From assembly GCA_021734395.1 (NCBI GenBank), contig JAIPJB010000004.1:1-64000 (forward strand): a DNA stretch of 64,000 nucleotides, written 5' to 3'. The first letter of the stretch is position 1. Each line of letters starts with the position of its first letter. Positions 51,041 through 60,186 of this stretch are shown in pieces. Under the pieces are notes generated by a model, which had not been told where the DNA came from, made no database searches, and saw only the letters and a program-made list of their open reading frames with translations. Position numbers and translations under genes: made by a program. Source of the DNA: Candidatus Altimarinota bacterium. GTDB lineage: Bacteria > Patescibacteriota > Gracilibacteria > UBA4473.

Positions 51041-52228
51041 ATGAAAAGACGAAAAACTCCTTCTGTTCGGATTGGGAATGTAACGATTGGAGATAATCAT
51101 CCGATCGCGATCCAGTCGATGACCAATACCGATACTACTGATAAAAAAGCGACCGCCGCACAAATCCTGCAACTCAATACGGCTGGAGCAGATATTGTTC
51201 GTATTACTGTGAATGATGATGCGGCCGCCAAATCAGTCCCTCAGATAATCGAGCATGTACGAAAATTTTCCGATGTTCCAATTGTGGGTGATTTTCATTT
51301 CAACGGAAACCTTCTGCTGCGAAAATTCCCCGATTGTGCCCAGATGCTGGATAAATATCGGATCAATCCCGGCAATGCGAATCAAAAAAACTTTTGCGAG
51401 ATGGTCGATATCGCCCTAAAAAATAAAAAACCGGTACGCATAGGCGTAAACGGCGGATCAGTAGATGAAAATATTCTGAGCCAATACATGGAAAAAAATG
51501 CACTCCAAAAAATTCCTCTGCCCTCTTCTCGTGTATTGGAACAGGCTGTTATAGATTCGGTACTGGAATCTTCGCAGACGGCTTTGCAATTGGGAATCGG
51601 ACAAAAAAAACTCATTCTTTCTGCCAAAATGTCGGACGTAAATTCTGTCATCCGAGTATATGAAGCCCTCGCTAAAAAAACTGATCTCGCACTTCACATT
51701 GGACTGACCGAAGCAGGGAGTGGCGATGAAGGAATCGTAAAAAGTACACTGGCTCTGGGAACGCTTCTCCAGCAAGGAATCGGTGATACGATCCGTGTTT
51801 CTCTCACCCCTGAAAAATCTCAATCCCGAACCCGTGAAGTGGAAATCTGTCAGCAAATTTTGCAGGGGTTAGAAATCCAGAGATTCAAACCATCGATCAC
51901 CAGCTGTCCCGGATGTGGTAGGACGAGCAATGAAGAATATTTACAGTTGGCTTCATTATTGAATAAAAAAATTGTTCAAAAAAAAGCAGAATGGGATCAA
52001 AAATTTCCCAGAGCAAAAAATCTGCGTATTGCCGTCATGGGCTGTGTCGTCAATGGACCTGGTGAATCCCGTCAAGCAGATATTGGTATCGCTTTCCCCG
52101 GAAAAACCGAAAAGCCCCTCGCACAAGTCTTCCTCAAGGGAAAACATCACAAAAATTTGACCGGAGATGACATTGATCAGCAGTTTTTGCATATTTTAGA
52201 AGACTACATTCACACCTCCTGCCGATGA
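51041..52228 (+). CDS. ispG: 4-hydroxy-3-methylbut-2-enyl diphosphate synthase IspG
   Basis: 395 aa. TIM barrel start TPSVRIGNVTIGDNHPIAIQSMTNTDT, core VPIVGDFHFNGN, RINPGN, and [4Fe-4S] ligands in SITSCPGCGRTS and MGCVVNGPGE. It converts MEcPP to HMBPP using reduced ferredoxin or flavodoxin. First gene of a four-gene MEP operon. The -35/-10 pair TTGACC...TAAAAA ends 9 nt before the ATG. Confidence 0.95.
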   Translation: MKRRKTPSVRIGNVTIGDNHPIAIQSMTNTDTTDKKATAAQILQLNTAGADIVRITVNDDAAAKSVPQIIEHVRKFSDVPIVGDFHFNGNLLLRKFPDCAQMLDKYRINPGNANQKNFCEMVDIALKNKKPVRIGVNGGSVDENILSQYMEKNALQKIPLPSSRVLEQAVIDSVLESSQTALQLGIGQKKLILSAKMSDVNSVIRVYEALAKKTDLALHIGLTEAGSGDEGIVKSTLALGTLLQQGIGDTIRVSLTPEKSQSRTREVEICQQILQGLEIQRFKPSITSCPGCGRTSNEEYLQLASLLNKKIVQKKAEWDQKFPRAKNLRIAVMGCVVNGPGESRQADIGIAFPGKTEKPLAQVFLKGKHHKNLTGDDIDQQFLHILEDYIHTSCR

Positions 52229-53292
52229 AGCGAATTTGTATCTTGGGTGCAACTGGTTCTATTGGACAGCAAGCATGCGATCTGGCGCTCGAACATCCCG
52301 ATCAATTCAAAATTGTCGGTGCTTCGGGGCATTCTCGATTTGAAACACTCGAAAAAAAAGCAATCCCTCATCTTTTAGATACGAGAGACAATTTTGATCT
52401 CAAACATTTTCTTCAACAGTGTCGGCCTGATATCGTGCTCAATGCCATCAGTGGTTTTGTGGGGTTAGAATATTCCTGGCAAGTCGCCGAACAAGGGATT
52501 CCTCTCGCCCTCGCAAACAAAGAAACACTGGTCTGCGGTGGGAAGCTCTTTTTGTCTCATGCCCAAAAACACAAAACTCCTCTGTATCCTGTGGATTCGG
52601 AACTCTCTGCCGTCTGGCAGTGTCTGTCGAGCAATCCCCCAAAATACATTCAAAAAATCTATCTCACCGCTTCGGGGGGGCCATTTCTGGAACGGGAAAA
52701 CACGAAGTCGGTTTCTAAAAAAGAAGTCCTTTCTCATCCGACGTGGAATATGGGAGAAAAAATCACAATTGATTCGGCCACTCTGGCGAATAAGTGTCTG
52801 GAATTTTTTGAAATCCTGCATTTTTTGGGAGCACAGAAAGAGCAGATACAGATTATCATTCATCCTCAATCGATCGTCCACTCTCTCGTGCAATGGAAAG
52901 ATAATTCCATGCTCGCTCAACTCTCGCCTCCCGATATGAAATTTTGCATTCTTTTCGCACTGAATTATCCAAAGAGAATCACAAATAATCTTCCGTCATT
53001 GGATTTCAAGAATCTAAATCTGAATTTCAGAATGCCGGATGATAAAAAATTTCCCATGCTTCAAATTCTAGAATTCTATAAAAATAGTGATGATTGGCTT
53101 CCTATTGTTTTTAATGCGGCAAATGAAGTCGCCCGAAATGCCTTTTTGGAAGACAGGATTTCTTTTTCTGACATTGCCCATATCGTGCAGAAGACTCTCC
53201 AAGACACATCACCACAAGAAATACATTCTCTGGACGAAATACAAGACTTGGACGCTCGTACCCGAGAAAAAACCACCTCCCTGCTCCCATGA
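52225..53292 (+). CDS. dxr: 1-deoxy-D-xylulose 5-phosphate reductoisomerase
   Basis: 355 aa, a little short for DXR. NADPH site ICILGATGSIGQQACDLAL, metal/substrate region VDSELSAVWQCL and TASGGPFLERE, catalytic loop HPTWNMGEKITIDSATLANKCLEFFE. It catalyses the first committed MEP step. The start overlaps the ispG stop (ATGA). Confidence 0.95.
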   Translation: MKRICILGATGSIGQQACDLALEHPDQFKIVGASGHSRFETLEKKAIPHLLDTRDNFDLKHFLQQCRPDIVLNAISGFVGLEYSWQVAEQGIPLALANKETLVCGGKLFLSHAQKHKTPLYPVDSELSAVWQCLSSNPPKYIQKIYLTASGGPFLERENTKSVSKKEVLSHPTWNMGEKITIDSATLANKCLEFFEILHFLGAQKEQIQIIIHPQSIVHSLVQWKDNSMLAQLSPPDMKFCILFALNYPKRITNNLPSLDFKNLNLNFRMPDDKKFPMLQILEFYKNSDDWLPIVFNAANEVARNAFLEDRISFSDIAHIVQKTLQDTSPQEIHSLDEIQDLDARTREKTTSLLP

Positions 53293-54419
53293 AAAATATT
53301 GCCTTGATTTTGGCCGCCGGAAAATCCGAACGATTCGGCAAAGACAAACTCTGGGATGAGCGATTGGGGATGCCGGTGCTCTATCAAACAATCAACAAGT
53401 TTCAACAATGCCCAGATGTGCACGAAATAATTCTTGTTTCCAACGTCAGAAAAGAAACAGAAATTCAGATCAAAAAAATGTTTCCCAAAGTCCGAGATAT
53501 TTTTTCTGGCGGAGAAACACGCAGCCAGTCCTTGCGCCAAGGAATCAAAAGCATGAATGATCTGTATTCGGAAAATGTACGGATATTGGTTCACAATGGA
53601 GCAAATCCATTTGTCCAAAAAGAAGAAATATCAGCGGCTCTGGACAAAGCCAAGCAATACAAAAATATTGTTTTTGGATTTTTTACCCCCAATGCTGTGA
53701 AAAAAGTACAGCACGGAAAAATACAAAAAGCATTGCCCCGCGAAGAAATATTCGAATGCCAAACCCCGCAGATATCAGACCTGCACACATTTACCAAAGC
53801 ACTGGATCAGTCAGGAGGAGAATTTTCGGATGAAGCGGAACTCCTGATGCGCTTTGGAGAAGAGGTTTTTGTGTATGAATGCTCGCCTGAAAACAAAAAA
53901 ATAACATTTTCGTCTGATTTTCCGGATCGATATCGGATTGGATTTGGAGAAGACAGTCATCGTTTTGCCGAGACATTCGATGCAAAATCACCCCTCACGC
54001 TGGGAGGAGTACCACTACCAGAAAGCCAATTATCGATGGAGGCGAATTCTGATGGAGACGTTATTTTCCACGCTTTGTGCAATGCGATTCTCTCCAGTAT
54101 CGGAGAAAAAACCTTTGATTTCATTGCCGCCCCACTCTGCGAACAAGGGGAAAAAAACTCTCAGATCTATCTTCGCGAAACACTCGCAACCGTCCGAAAA
54201 AAATTCCCCTCTTGGAAAATCCACAACATACTGATCTCTCTGGAAGGAAAAAAACCTTCTCTCGAGCCCTCTCATGATATTCTTCAAGATTCAATCTGCC
54301 ATGTATTAAATCTTGAAAAATGCCAGGTCGGACTGACCTATACCAGCGGTGAAAATTTGTCAGATTTCGGAAAAGGGCTAGGCTTAGGGTGTCGAGTTTT
54401 TCTCTTTGCAACCCTATGA
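53289..54419 (+). CDS. ispDF: bifunctional IspD/IspF
   Basis: 376 aa. IspD half (1-215) with the nucleotide loop LILAAGKSERFGKDK and FSGGETRSQSLRQGI. IspF half (216-376) from YRIGFGEDSHRF, which keeps the D-x-H zinc pair, and NSDGDVIFHALCNAIL, which keeps the third His. Compared with ordinary IspF, the HSD motif is NSD, the LGDIG-FPDTD loop is replaced by GEKTFDFIAAPL, and TTTEKLGFTG is TYTSGENLSDFG. The fusion skips one translation start between CTP-transfer and cyclisation. ATGA overlaps at both ends. Confidence 0.85.
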   Translation: MKNIALILAAGKSERFGKDKLWDERLGMPVLYQTINKFQQCPDVHEIILVSNVRKETEIQIKKMFPKVRDIFSGGETRSQSLRQGIKSMNDLYSENVRILVHNGANPFVQKEEISAALDKAKQYKNIVFGFFTPNAVKKVQHGKIQKALPREEIFECQTPQISDLHTFTKALDQSGGEFSDEAELLMRFGEEVFVYECSPENKKITFSSDFPDRYRIGFGEDSHRFAETFDAKSPLTLGGVPLPESQLSMEANSDGDVIFHALCNAILSSIGEKTFDFIAAPLCEQGEKNSQIYLRETLATVRKKFPSWKIHNILISLEGKKPSLEPSHDILQDSICHVLNLEKCQVGLTYTSGENLSDFGKGLGLGCRVFLFATL

Positions 54420-55186
54420 AAAAACTCAGTATGGATTCCTACGCCAAAATAAATCTCACGCTGGATGTCTTTCCCAAGAAATCCAAGCAGGATTTTCATG
54501 AAATCAAAAGCGTGATGCATAAAATTGCACTCGCAGATGAAATAGAGATACAAGAGAGCAAATCGTTCAGTATTGATTGTGACGCTCAGATTGATCCAGA
54601 ATACAATCTCGTCAAAAAAGCATTTGAACTTGTACAAAAAATTTATTCAAAGAAAACACCGACCGTTTCTGTTCAAATCAAAAAGAATATTCCTATCGGG
54701 TCGGGACTGGGGGGAGGAAGTTCTAATTTTGCAACATTTGTAGAACTCTATCACGAACTGTTTCAGCTGGGGCCTGTCCCCGATGATCTCATTCGCAAAA
54801 GCGCTGAATGGGGCAAAGACATCCCTTTCTTTTTCATCACAAAAAGCTGTGCTCTGGTCGAGCATTTTGGCGAAAAGATCACTCCCCTGCCATTCGATTT
54901 TCACAACAAAAAAATATTTTTGTACTGTCCTGATCTTCAACATCCCACCGCAGAAAAATACGCTCAACTCAAAAATTTCAATACTGATTATACGGATCGG
55001 TTTTTACAACAACCGGCGCTGAGTAATGTTGGAAATGGTTTCGACGAATTCTTTCAAACCTCCCCCTATCAGGCAATTTCTAACATCTTTCCTTCCGTGC
55101 ATATTACGGGCAGCGGGAGTTGTTTTTGGGGACTGGAGAAAAAAGAGTTTCGAAACTGCGAAACCATCGAAACACGATTTTTGTAG
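54416..55186 (+). CDS. ispE: 4-diphosphocytidyl-2-C-methyl-D-erythritol kinase
   Basis: 256 aa from MKKLSMDSYAKINLTLDVFPKK at 54416, whose ATGA overlaps the ispDF stop. GHMP kinase motifs: SYAKINLTL, the ATP loop IPIGSGLGGGSSNFATF and C-terminal HITGSGSCFWGL. It phosphorylates CDP-ME. dxs and ispH are not in this window. Confidence 0.93.
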   Translation: MKKLSMDSYAKINLTLDVFPKKSKQDFHEIKSVMHKIALADEIEIQESKSFSIDCDAQIDPEYNLVKKAFELVQKIYSKKTPTVSVQIKKNIPIGSGLGGGSSNFATFVELYHELFQLGPVPDDLIRKSAEWGKDIPFFFITKSCALVEHFGEKITPLPFDFHNKKIFLYCPDLQHPTAEKYAQLKNFNTDYTDRFLQQPALSNVGNGFDEFFQTSPYQAISNIFPSVHITGSGSCFWGLEKKEFRNCETIETRFL

Positions 55187-55187
55187 A

Positions 55188-55538
55188 CTAATCCTGAAAG
55201 GCCACTTCCCCAGCCTTTACAGCGATATAATGTTTTTTGTCGACATCGTCCATCATTTGGACTTGTTCTGAGCTCTGCAGGGCATACAAACTCGTCGGGA
55301 TAGCCAGTGCAATATCCCATTTCTCGACTTCTTTTTGGATCTGTAATCGTTCCACTTTCATTTCTTCGAGCGCAAATCCTTGTGTCGCGAGAGAATTGAG
55401 GAGCATCACATAAAAAAATCCCAGCACTAATGCTGTCAAAATACCCACACGCATAATCCACGAAAAACAATATCGGGACGTGATCCCGATCGAACTGGAA
55501 TTGTGTTTTTCCTGAGTGCAATGATGAACGACATTCAT
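55188..55538 (-). CDS. FtsL-like single-pass division protein
   Basis: 116 aa. A short cytoplasmic N-terminus, one TM helix (about 29-50, MRVGILTALVLGFFYVMLLNS), then a coiled coil (EEMKVERLQIQKEVEKWDIA). Size, topology and position directly after rsmH (4-nt ATGA overlap) match the division protein FtsL of the dcw cluster. FtsL sequences are poorly conserved, so the call rests mostly on context. Confidence 0.7.
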   Translation of the reverse strand: MNVVHHCTQEKHNSSSIGITSRYCFSWIMRVGILTALVLGFFYVMLLNSLATQGFALEEMKVERLQIQKEVEKWDIALAIPTSLYALQSSEQVQMMDDVDKKHYIAVKAGEVAFQD

Positions 55539-56473
55539 GTGATTTTTTCGAGGATACGAAGGCGTGCGCTTCGAGCACGAGGATTTTGAGAAATTTCCTC
55601 TTCCGAAGGAACGATTGGTTTTTTGGTCAGCAATTTTGCTTTTGCGGGAGCAACAACACTGTGACGGGAAAATTCTGTTTCTTCTGTTTCAGGACGCGAT
55701 TGCAAAACAAAAAACTGCTTCACAATACGATCTTCCAGCGAGTGATACGAAATAACGCCCATTCGATCTCCTGAACGCATTGTTTCGATCGCTTTTTCGA
55801 GCGTGTGCCGTAGAACATCCAATTCGTCATTCACCGCAATCCGAAAAGCCTGAAAAACCCTCATGAGTGTTTTCTTCTGATCACGAGGGTGCGCATTTTC
55901 CTCGATAACCTGACGCAGATCCGATGTCATTTCAAATGGTTTTTCTTGTCTCCGGGCAATGATTTTCTGTGCTAATTTGAGCGCGCGTGGTTCTTCGCCA
56001 TAATCTCGGAGAATCTGAATCAGTTCTCTTTCCGAAGCGGTATTGAGAATATCAGCGCAAGATCGTCCCGAACTCGAATCAAAAGCCATATTGAGAGGAC
56101 CTTCTTCGGAAAAAGAAAAGCCACGCTCGGGATCATCCACGTGCACTGAGCAGAGCCCTAAGTCCAAAAGAATTACCAAAGGGTGAGGGATGTCTAATTC
56201 TTGAACAATTTTTTTGATCTCAGAAAAATTAGCATGATAAAAAAAGGCTTTCTGATGCCATTTCTTGAGTCTTTTTCTGGCAAATGCGAGATGACGCTGA
56301 TCCAAGTCGCAAGCAACGTAATGAGAAATGCGAGGAAATTGCTTGAGAATGGCTTCCGCATGCCCTCCCAATCCGAGTGTGCCATCAAAAATTGTTCTGG
56401 CATTTTCGAAAATCAGAAAAGCCAAGATTTCTTTTTTTAGCACTGGTTCGTGAAACAAGGTTTCTCCTACCAT
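55535..56473 (-). CDS. rsmH: 16S rRNA m4C1402 methyltransferase RsmH
   Basis: 312 aa from MVGETLFHEPVLKKEIL at 56473. Motifs: HEPVLKKEILAFL, SAM site IFDGTLGLGGHAEAIL, LLDLGLCSVHVDDPERGFSF and AFRIAVNDELDVL, then GVISYHSLEDRIVKQFF. It methylates 16S rRNA at C1402. mraZ, normally just upstream, is absent; the next upstream gene is divergent. Confidence 0.96.
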   Translation of the reverse strand: MVGETLFHEPVLKKEILAFLIFENARTIFDGTLGLGGHAEAILKQFPRISHYVACDLDQRHLAFARKRLKKWHQKAFFYHANFSEIKKIVQELDIPHPLVILLDLGLCSVHVDDPERGFSFSEEGPLNMAFDSSSGRSCADILNTASERELIQILRDYGEEPRALKLAQKIIARRQEKPFEMTSDLRQVIEENAHPRDQKKTLMRVFQAFRIAVNDELDVLRHTLEKAIETMRSGDRMGVISYHSLEDRIVKQFFVLQSRPETEETEFSRHSVVAPAKAKLLTKKPIVPSEEEISQNPRARSARLRILEKIT

Positions 56474-56716
56474 TTTTTGTTCTCTTTTTGTATGAATGTT
56501 CAAAAGTTGTGCACAAAGAGTGCAAAACGTTTTTTATTGTTTTTTGGCTTCAGAAAGCCAAATACAAAGAACAGAAATTATCCTAGAACAAAATTTTTAT
56601 CCTGACAAGCTTTTTTCACTCTTTTAGATTGACCTAAGAGCTTTTCTGTTTTCTTTTTTTGTTCACAAAAAAGAAAGTGGATTTTTCCCATACAAACGCC
56701 TACTATCTCACCCGAA

Positions 56717-57214
56717 ATGTTTGAACCCTATTTATACACCCTTCTGTGGGCAATGGCCCCCGTGCTAGAACTCCGTGCCGCCCTGCCTTTGGCATATTTA
56801 CGCTTCGGAGTGCCTTTGGGCGAAGCGATTGTGATATCGGTCATGGGAAATTTATTTGCCGGGGCGATGGTGCTTCTTTTATTGCCGACAATCGTTCGGT
56901 TTTTTGAACGACATATCCCTGTCTTTCATACAATCATACAGTCGATTTTTAACTTCACCAGAAACCGTCACTCTCACCGGATGGAGGTCGTGGGAGAAGT
57001 CGTATTGATCTTTTTTGTCGCGGTACCTCTCCCCGGGAGCGGTGCCTGGACAGGAGCATTGGTGAGTTATCTCTTTGGCATCAGATACCGAAAAGCCGTC
57101 TTTCTCATTTTCATTGGGCTTCTCTTGAGTGCCGGAATCGTGACTCTTTTTACTCTGACGGGCAATAGTCTGTGGGAATTTTTCAACGGATCCTCTCGGG
57201 TGGTGACACCGTAA
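56717..57214 (+). CDS. small multidrug export-type membrane protein (Sm_multidrug_ex)
   Basis: 165 aa, four TM segments. WAMAPVLELRAALPLAYLRFGVPLGEAIVISVMGN and VAVPLPGSGAWTGALVSYLFGI are characteristic of the PF06695-type family. The transport role is predicted only. The last 32 nt overlap the converging tsaC-like gene. Confidence 0.85.
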   Translation: MFEPYLYTLLWAMAPVLELRAALPLAYLRFGVPLGEAIVISVMGNLFAGAMVLLLLPTIVRFFERHIPVFHTIIQSIFNFTRNRHSHRMEVVGEVVLIFFVAVPLPGSGAWTGALVSYLFGIRYRKAVFLIFIGLLLSAGIVTLFTLTGNSLWEFFNGSSRVVTP

Positions 57215-57689
57215 AATTCCAGATTTCAGAGGGATCTACTTCAGACAATTCTGGAAAATGGGGGAATATTTTGATCCTTCCGCGAAAAATACGCTTCAGT
57301 TTCCATACATCAAAAATCGGTTTCCCTCCCGAAAAATTGGCCGAAGTGGCGGTAATGGGATAATCGATTTTGGCGGCGACTTCCGGAATCGTGCACACAC
57401 GAAAAGCGACCGAATCTGTGGGCCAGTATTCGGACTGAGGTAATTTGGACGTCGGCTTGAGGATGGCTGTTTTGGGCGATTGGGTGAAGAATTCTTCACT
57501 CACCCCTTCTGGTACTTCGGCAAATTCACGAAGCATTTCCATATCCCGCATCATGAGGGAAAAATACTTCTCTCTCCCCCGCCCTTTTAGCTCTGCCAAT
57601 CGTTTGAGCGTTCGCGCGTCATCCGCTCGGACGCCGAGTCCGAAGCTGGTATCGGTGGGATAGGCCCAAATGGTTCCTTTTTCAAACAT
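57183..57689 (-). CDS. tsaC: threonylcarbamoyl-AMP synthase (TsaC/YrdC/Sua5)
   Basis: 168 aa YrdC domain without the Sua5 extension. TIWAYPTDTSFGLGVRADD, ELKGRGREKYFSLMM, AFRVCTIPEVA and PITATSANFSGG are the family signatures for ATP, bicarbonate and Thr handling. It makes the precursor for t6A37 of ANN-reading tRNAs. It starts 1 nt from the end of the recombinase gene, so the two may be cotranscribed. Confidence 0.93.
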   Translation of the reverse strand: MFEKGTIWAYPTDTSFGLGVRADDARTLKRLAELKGRGREKYFSLMMRDMEMLREFAEVPEGVSEEFFTQSPKTAILKPTSKLPQSEYWPTDSVAFRVCTIPEVAAKIDYPITATSANFSGGKPIFDVWKLKRIFRGRIKIFPHFPELSEVDPSEIWNFTVSPPERIR

Positions 57690-57690
57690 T

Positions 57691-58500
57691 TCAGAGAGGG
57701 CTTTTAATATTTCTGAGATTCATATTTGTTACGTGTGTATATCGTTGCGTCGTGCTGATATGAGCATGTCCCAAAAGTTCTTGCACATATCGTACATCAA
57801 TTCCATCCTCCAACAAATGAGTCGCAAAACTATGACGCAGGGAATGAAATGTTGCGTTTTTTCTGATCTTTGAATTTTCAAAGGCCTTCTGGAAAATCTT
57901 TTGCGCTGATCTTTCTGTCAGCCCTCCTCCTCTCTCACTTTCAAAGATAAAATCTGATGCTTTTTTCCCGGCAATCAAAACTTTCATCTCGTCTATTAAT
58001 TTTTCAGAAAAAGGTGTAATTCTGTCTTTTTGCCCTTTTGCTCCTTTGAGATGAAGAAAAAAATTATCAAAATCAATATCTCCCACTTTCAAATGAACAA
58101 CTTCACTCACCCGCAAACCACTCCCATACGACAACAATATCAAAAATCTATGCTTTCTGTTTTTCATATTTGCGATCAGTTTTTGTATTTCCTGTTTGGA
58201 CAAAATAACCGGTAATTTCTGGGGAGTTTTTGCAAACCGAAAATTATTTTCTATTTTTTCCTTCAAGATTTCTCGGTGGAAAAAGAGAATCGCTTGGAGA
58301 TAAGAATTGAGGGAGGAAGAAGAAAATCCCTTTTTTTCTAAATCAAAAAGAAAATTTTTAATGGCTTCCACGGATTTGTAATCTGGCATCCCTTTTACAT
58401 ATGCAAAATATCGATGCAAGCACAAAAGGTACGATTTGACCGTCCTGGGACTATATTTTCGTATTCGAAGTTCTCGTTCCACTTGATCCAAATACTTCAT
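57691..58500 (-). CDS. tyrosine recombinase (XerCD/IntI-like)
   Basis: 269 aa. N-terminal SAM-like core-binding domain (RIRKYSPRTVKSYLLCLHRYF), catalytic domain with R130 (YGSGLRVSEV), K155 region (GAKGQKDR), H219-x-x-R222 (HSLRHSFATHLL), H245 (LLGHAHIST) and Y254 (RYTHV). The full R-K-H-R-H-Y set is present. Phrases such as FFHREIL and KLPVILSKQEI, and the SPL end, also resemble integron integrases, but the IntI-specific helix insert is missing. It stands next to a cassette-like region (58574-60279). Confidence 0.9.
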   Translation of the reverse strand: MKYLDQVERELRIRKYSPRTVKSYLLCLHRYFAYVKGMPDYKSVEAIKNFLFDLEKKGFSSSSLNSYLQAILFFHREILKEKIENNFRFAKTPQKLPVILSKQEIQKLIANMKNRKHRFLILLSYGSGLRVSEVVHLKVGDIDFDNFFLHLKGAKGQKDRITPFSEKLIDEMKVLIAGKKASDFIFESERGGGLTERSAQKIFQKAFENSKIRKNATFHSLRHSFATHLLEDGIDVRYVQELLGHAHISTTQRYTHVTNMNLRNIKSPL

Positions 58501-58573
58501 ATAAAAACACTACTAATTCTTCGTATAAAGTTCAAATTTATTTGATATATGTAAAGTTGGCAGATACTATAGA

Positions 58574-58642
58574 GTTATATGAAATACATGTTTTCCTTTT
58601 TGGCTTCGCCAAGCTCCTAAAAAGAATCCGATTTTGTTTTTC
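58574..58642 (+). repeat. left copy of an imperfect inverted repeat
   Basis: It begins GTTATATGAAATACATG and runs through TTTTCCTTTTTGGCTTCGCC to AAAAAGAATCCGATTTTG. Its inverted partner is at 60113-60186; each arm contains a small hairpin of different sequence (GGCTTCGCC here). Confidence 0.75.
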
Positions 58643-58706
58643 TTTTTTATGAGGGGAAATAAGGAGTTTTCTCCACTCCGTTCCGAAAACAATTTATAAT
58701 AAAAAT

Positions 58707-60056
58707 ATGGAAGATTACATTTGGATATTAGGCATAATTGGAATAATAATCATATGGACTATTATTTCATGGATCCGTGAAACGATTTCCAATTCTAAAA
58801 AATATCTAGAGTTAAAACCCAAATTAGATAACTTGGAGCGTGCTATTGCTGAACATGAATCTAAGATACAAAAAGACAAAGCGGACATTGAAGCAAATTC
58901 AAAAAAAAGACTAGACGATTATTCCCAGACGGTTAAAAGCCAAAAGGACGAGTTCGATTTAAGGAAAAAATTATGGAATGAAAAAATACAAAATGATAAA
59001 GAGGAAATCGATAAAATTGCCAAACAAAAATCCATGGGATTTCCTTGGTTGGCTGAAGCATATGCAGATTATTTTGCGCTAAAAGATGGAGAACTGGAAA
59101 AATACCTAAGAGAGAAAAAACATCCAGCATACACAGCAGCGGAAAATGTGAGAATGATTAAAGGTGAAAAAAAGCAACTACTTAAAGAAAACAAAATCGT
59201 CAGATACAAAATAAACTATTTTGAAAAATTATTTCCTTGGCTCTCTGAACTAATTGCTGATGATGAAGATGAATATATCCCAGTAAAAATCGGCGATGAC
59301 GAGAATGAAAACAACGAAGATAGGGTAAAGGATTTTCTAACTCCAGAAGAATACCAAAGCCTGCCAACCGTTGAGAGAAATCAAATGGCCTTAGACCGGT
59401 ACTTACGAAACAGAAACAAATCAAAGTGGGCAATCGGCAGAGACTATGAAATGTATGTAGGCCATTTATACGAAAAGGCCGGCTATGATATTGAATACAA
59501 AGGTATTCTGGATGGGTTCGAAGATCTCGGCAGAGATGTTATTGCCAAAAAAAGCGGGGAAGTTTGTATTATCCAATGTAAGAATTGGGCGCAATACAAA
59601 GTTATTCATGAAAAGCATATTTTCCAGCTATTTGGGACAACAATGGAATACTGGCTAAACAACTATCAATCAGTAAGAAATGAATGGAATTTATTTGCAC
59701 AAAATATAAGAAATGGCTCTCCCCAAAAAAGTTTTGAAGAATTTGCGAAATTTCTTAATGAAGAAAAACTTAAACCAATCTTTTTTACTTCCACAAGTTT
59801 ATCTGACAAAGCTAAAGAAATGGCCAACGCATTGAGTGTTGAGATTAGAGAAAATGAAGCACCAGGTGAATTTCCAAGAATAAAATGCAACATCAACAGC
59901 GACGAATTTGGTCGGCAAACAAAAATCTATCATCTGCCAATGGATCAACAATACGACCGAACAATAATCGGAAATCGTTCAGGCGAATTTTATGCTTTTA
60001 CAGTTAAAGAAGCAGAGGATGCAGGTTTTAGACGAGCATTCAAGCATAGATATTAG
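58707..60056 (+). CDS. membrane-anchored Mrr-type restriction endonuclease-like protein
   Basis: 449 aa. N-terminal TM helix (about 4-24), a coiled coil (30-100), a helical middle region, and an Mrr-like PD-(D/E)xK domain (240-330): YEMYVGHLYEKAGYDIEYKG, D277 in DLGRDVIAKKS and Q290-C-K292. The C-terminus KIYHLPMDQQYDRTIIGNRSG...AEDAGFRRA resembles the small metal-binding tail found on various nucleases, but without its cysteines. Restriction or another anti-invader role is likely. A TATAAT box lies 6 nt before the ATG. Base use is more AT-rich than the neighbours, and inverted repeats flank it, both signs of transfer. Confidence 0.8.
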   Translation: MEDYIWILGIIGIIIIWTIISWIRETISNSKKYLELKPKLDNLERAIAEHESKIQKDKADIEANSKKRLDDYSQTVKSQKDEFDLRKKLWNEKIQNDKEEIDKIAKQKSMGFPWLAEAYADYFALKDGELEKYLREKKHPAYTAAENVRMIKGEKKQLLKENKIVRYKINYFEKLFPWLSELIADDEDEYIPVKIGDDENENNEDRVKDFLTPEEYQSLPTVERNQMALDRYLRNRNKSKWAIGRDYEMYVGHLYEKAGYDIEYKGILDGFEDLGRDVIAKKSGEVCIIQCKNWAQYKVIHEKHIFQLFGTTMEYWLNNYQSVRNEWNLFAQNIRNGSPQKSFEEFAKFLNEEKLKPIFFTSTSLSDKAKEMANALSVEIRENEAPGEFPRIKCNINSDEFGRQTKIYHLPMDQQYDRTIIGNRSGEFYAFTVKEAEDAGFRRAFKHRY

Positions 60057-60112
60057 GAGTTTGGGGAGGGGCAATTCACCCCTTTTGTTCCCCTCTTGAC
60101 CCTCCCCAAACG

Positions 60113-60186
60113 GAAAACCAAATCAGATTCTTTTTAAGAGCGATTTGCTATCGCAAATCAAAAGGAAAACATGTACATCATATAAC
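60113..60186 (-). repeat. right copy of the inverted repeat
   Basis: The reverse complement starts GTTATATGATGTACATG and ends AAAAAGAATCTGATTTGG, matching the left copy at about 80% outside the central hairpin (GATTTGCGATAGCAAATC here). Its outer end runs into the attC-like structure. Confidence 0.75.
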
